This document shows positions 23,066 through 23,545 of a stretch of DNA of 23,545 bases, piece by piece. The stretch's first letter is position 1; every line of letters begins with the position of its first letter. The stretch spans positions 1 to 23,545 of the forward strand of contig CAZHGH010000048.1 of NCBI GenBank assembly GCA_964531205.1, read 5' to 3'. The stretch comes from JAICWY01 sp964531205 (GTDB taxonomy: Bacteria; Vulcanimicrobiota; Vulcanimicrobiia; Vulcanimicrobiales; Vulcanimicrobiaceae). The translations under genes and the position numbers were made by a program. Under the pieces are notes generated by a model that worked only from the letters and a program-made list of their open reading frames with translations, was not told the origin of the DNA and ran no database searches.

Positions 23066-23479
23066 GGTTTAAGGCTCCTATTAGGTTGCGGCTATTGAGT
23101 GAGTACGACCTCGAGCGCGTATTGGATTGCGTGCCGTCTGCGTAGGTCTAGTCGCTTGCGGTCAACGGAGTGCGCGTGATACATCCGAACGGCTTAGTAA
23201 CTGTAGCTCGATTATTCGTCCGAATCTTGCGATTACGATACGCTCGGCATTAAGTACAGTAGCGCGATAAGAGGCGAATACCATTGCTTGCGACCACATT
23301 TTGGTTTTCTAGCATTAAAATTCTCGACTGGTGCTCTAAAGACATAGGAATAGTGTAGGGTGCAAACGGCGCGGCTGGTAGAACAGCGCGTATACCGCCA
23401 ACTGCCACTGTCCCCTTTGGGCGCCCCTTAGTGCTACCAGGGTGGTTACCGGCATGCGAATCAGGCACGATTACGGCAT
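23066..23479. other. Gene-free stretch upstream of the SDR gene and the right-edge CDS
   Basis: About 410 bp without a convincing gene. A minus-strand frame of 72 codons (23250-23468) has low-complexity, non-homologous composition and no ribosome-binding site. The region should hold the SDR promoter near its left end. A 7-bp inverted repeat, CTGGTAG near 23374 and CTACCAG near 23435, has a loop of over 50 nt and is probably chance. No tRNA cloverleaf or CRISPR-like repeat is seen. Confidence 0.5.
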
Positions 23480-23545
23480 ATGGACAAGTCCTTGGCCGAG
23501 GTTGCCCTCGATTTCCACGCGCAGCATTACCGTATAGGTCCGGCT
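23480..23545 (+). CDS. Probable start of a CDS running off the right edge
   Basis: From the ATG at 23480 a frame of 22 codons stays open to the end of the window (MDKSLAEVALDFHAQHYRIG, then PA). Competing start frames nearby close before the edge. The pattern of a short helix followed by an LDFHA-type motif is reminiscent of malic enzyme N-termini, but the fragment is too short to decide. No clear ribosome-binding site is present. Confidence 0.4.
   Translation, partial: MDKSLAEVALDFHAQHYRIGPA

Noticed and set aside
23250..23468. 72-codon minus-strand frame in the right-hand gene-free region
   Set aside because: No ribosome-binding site, no domain and composition unlike the neighbouring proteins; probably chance.
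23066..23479. tRNA or small RNA gene in the gene-free region
   Set aside because: No GGTTCGAATCC-like T arm or paired acceptor stem could be found. The only inverted repeat is 7 bp with a loop over 50 nt.
1..23545. Insertion sequence, phage, CRISPR or toxin-antitoxin element
   Set aside because: No transposase, integrase, repeat array or paired toxin-antitoxin frames were seen. The only exact long repeats are the gap-flanking 55 bp and the short block shared by the two secreted-protein copies.

Overview
The window looks like ordinary chromosomal DNA, probably a metagenome-derived scaffold, from a diderm and probably aerobic, moderately GC-rich bacterium. Two membranes are implied by an RND pump with a lipoprotein adaptor, an Omp85-type outer-membrane barrel and several secreted proteins. 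Redox and iron genes are plentiful: Dps, MbfA, MsrA, a multicopper oxidase and a TrxR-like flavoprotein. The gene mix would fit Candidatus Eremiobacterota or a related lineage, but that is a guess from general impression and not a marker-gene result. I see no rRNA, tRNA, CRISPR array, transposase or phage gene.

Layout. 1-1035 (minus): dps followed 4 nt later by an aldo/keto reductase that runs off the window. 1120-2842 (plus): a small membrane protein and a secreted multicopper oxidase. 2835-6204 (minus): a 48-aa small protein, an FUSC-family transporter, an AraC-type regulator and a 3-hydroxyisobutyrate dehydrogenase-like enzyme. The first two overlap by 4 bp, as do the last two. The run is interrupted by 100 Ns whose two sides carry the same 55 bp, so the gap is probably a scaffolding artefact. 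6308-8862: an OmpR-type response regulator, divergent from a receiver-only regulator plus histidine kinase. 8920-14950 (plus): RND adaptor, RND permease and three secreted proteins of unknown function, packed with 0-1 nt junctions except for one 66-nt interval. 14961-16917: an inverted, frameshifted remnant of an Omp85 C-terminus, a split second copy of the first secreted protein, and an intact single-POTRA Omp85-like protein. 16919-20154: mbfA (minus), divergent from a cNMP-binding/TrxR-like flavoprotein and msrA (plus). 20159-23065 (minus): a short-chain dehydrogenase, a 100-aa unknown and a GAF-SpoIIE phosphatase-HATPase protein. 23066-23479 has no convincing gene, and 23480 onward is probably the start of another CDS.

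How the genes may work together. The centre of the window reads as a regulated envelope module: a two-component system, an RND pump without a TolC partner, small secreted helical proteins in two copies, and an Omp85-like barrel with a remnant of a second copy. The right half reads as an iron and oxidative-damage block, with iron export or storage (MbfA), methionine sulfoxide repair (MsrA) and a nucleotide-sensing flavoprotein. MbfA and the flavoprotein are divergently transcribed from a short region carrying an inverted repeat. The least explained region is 13392-16917.
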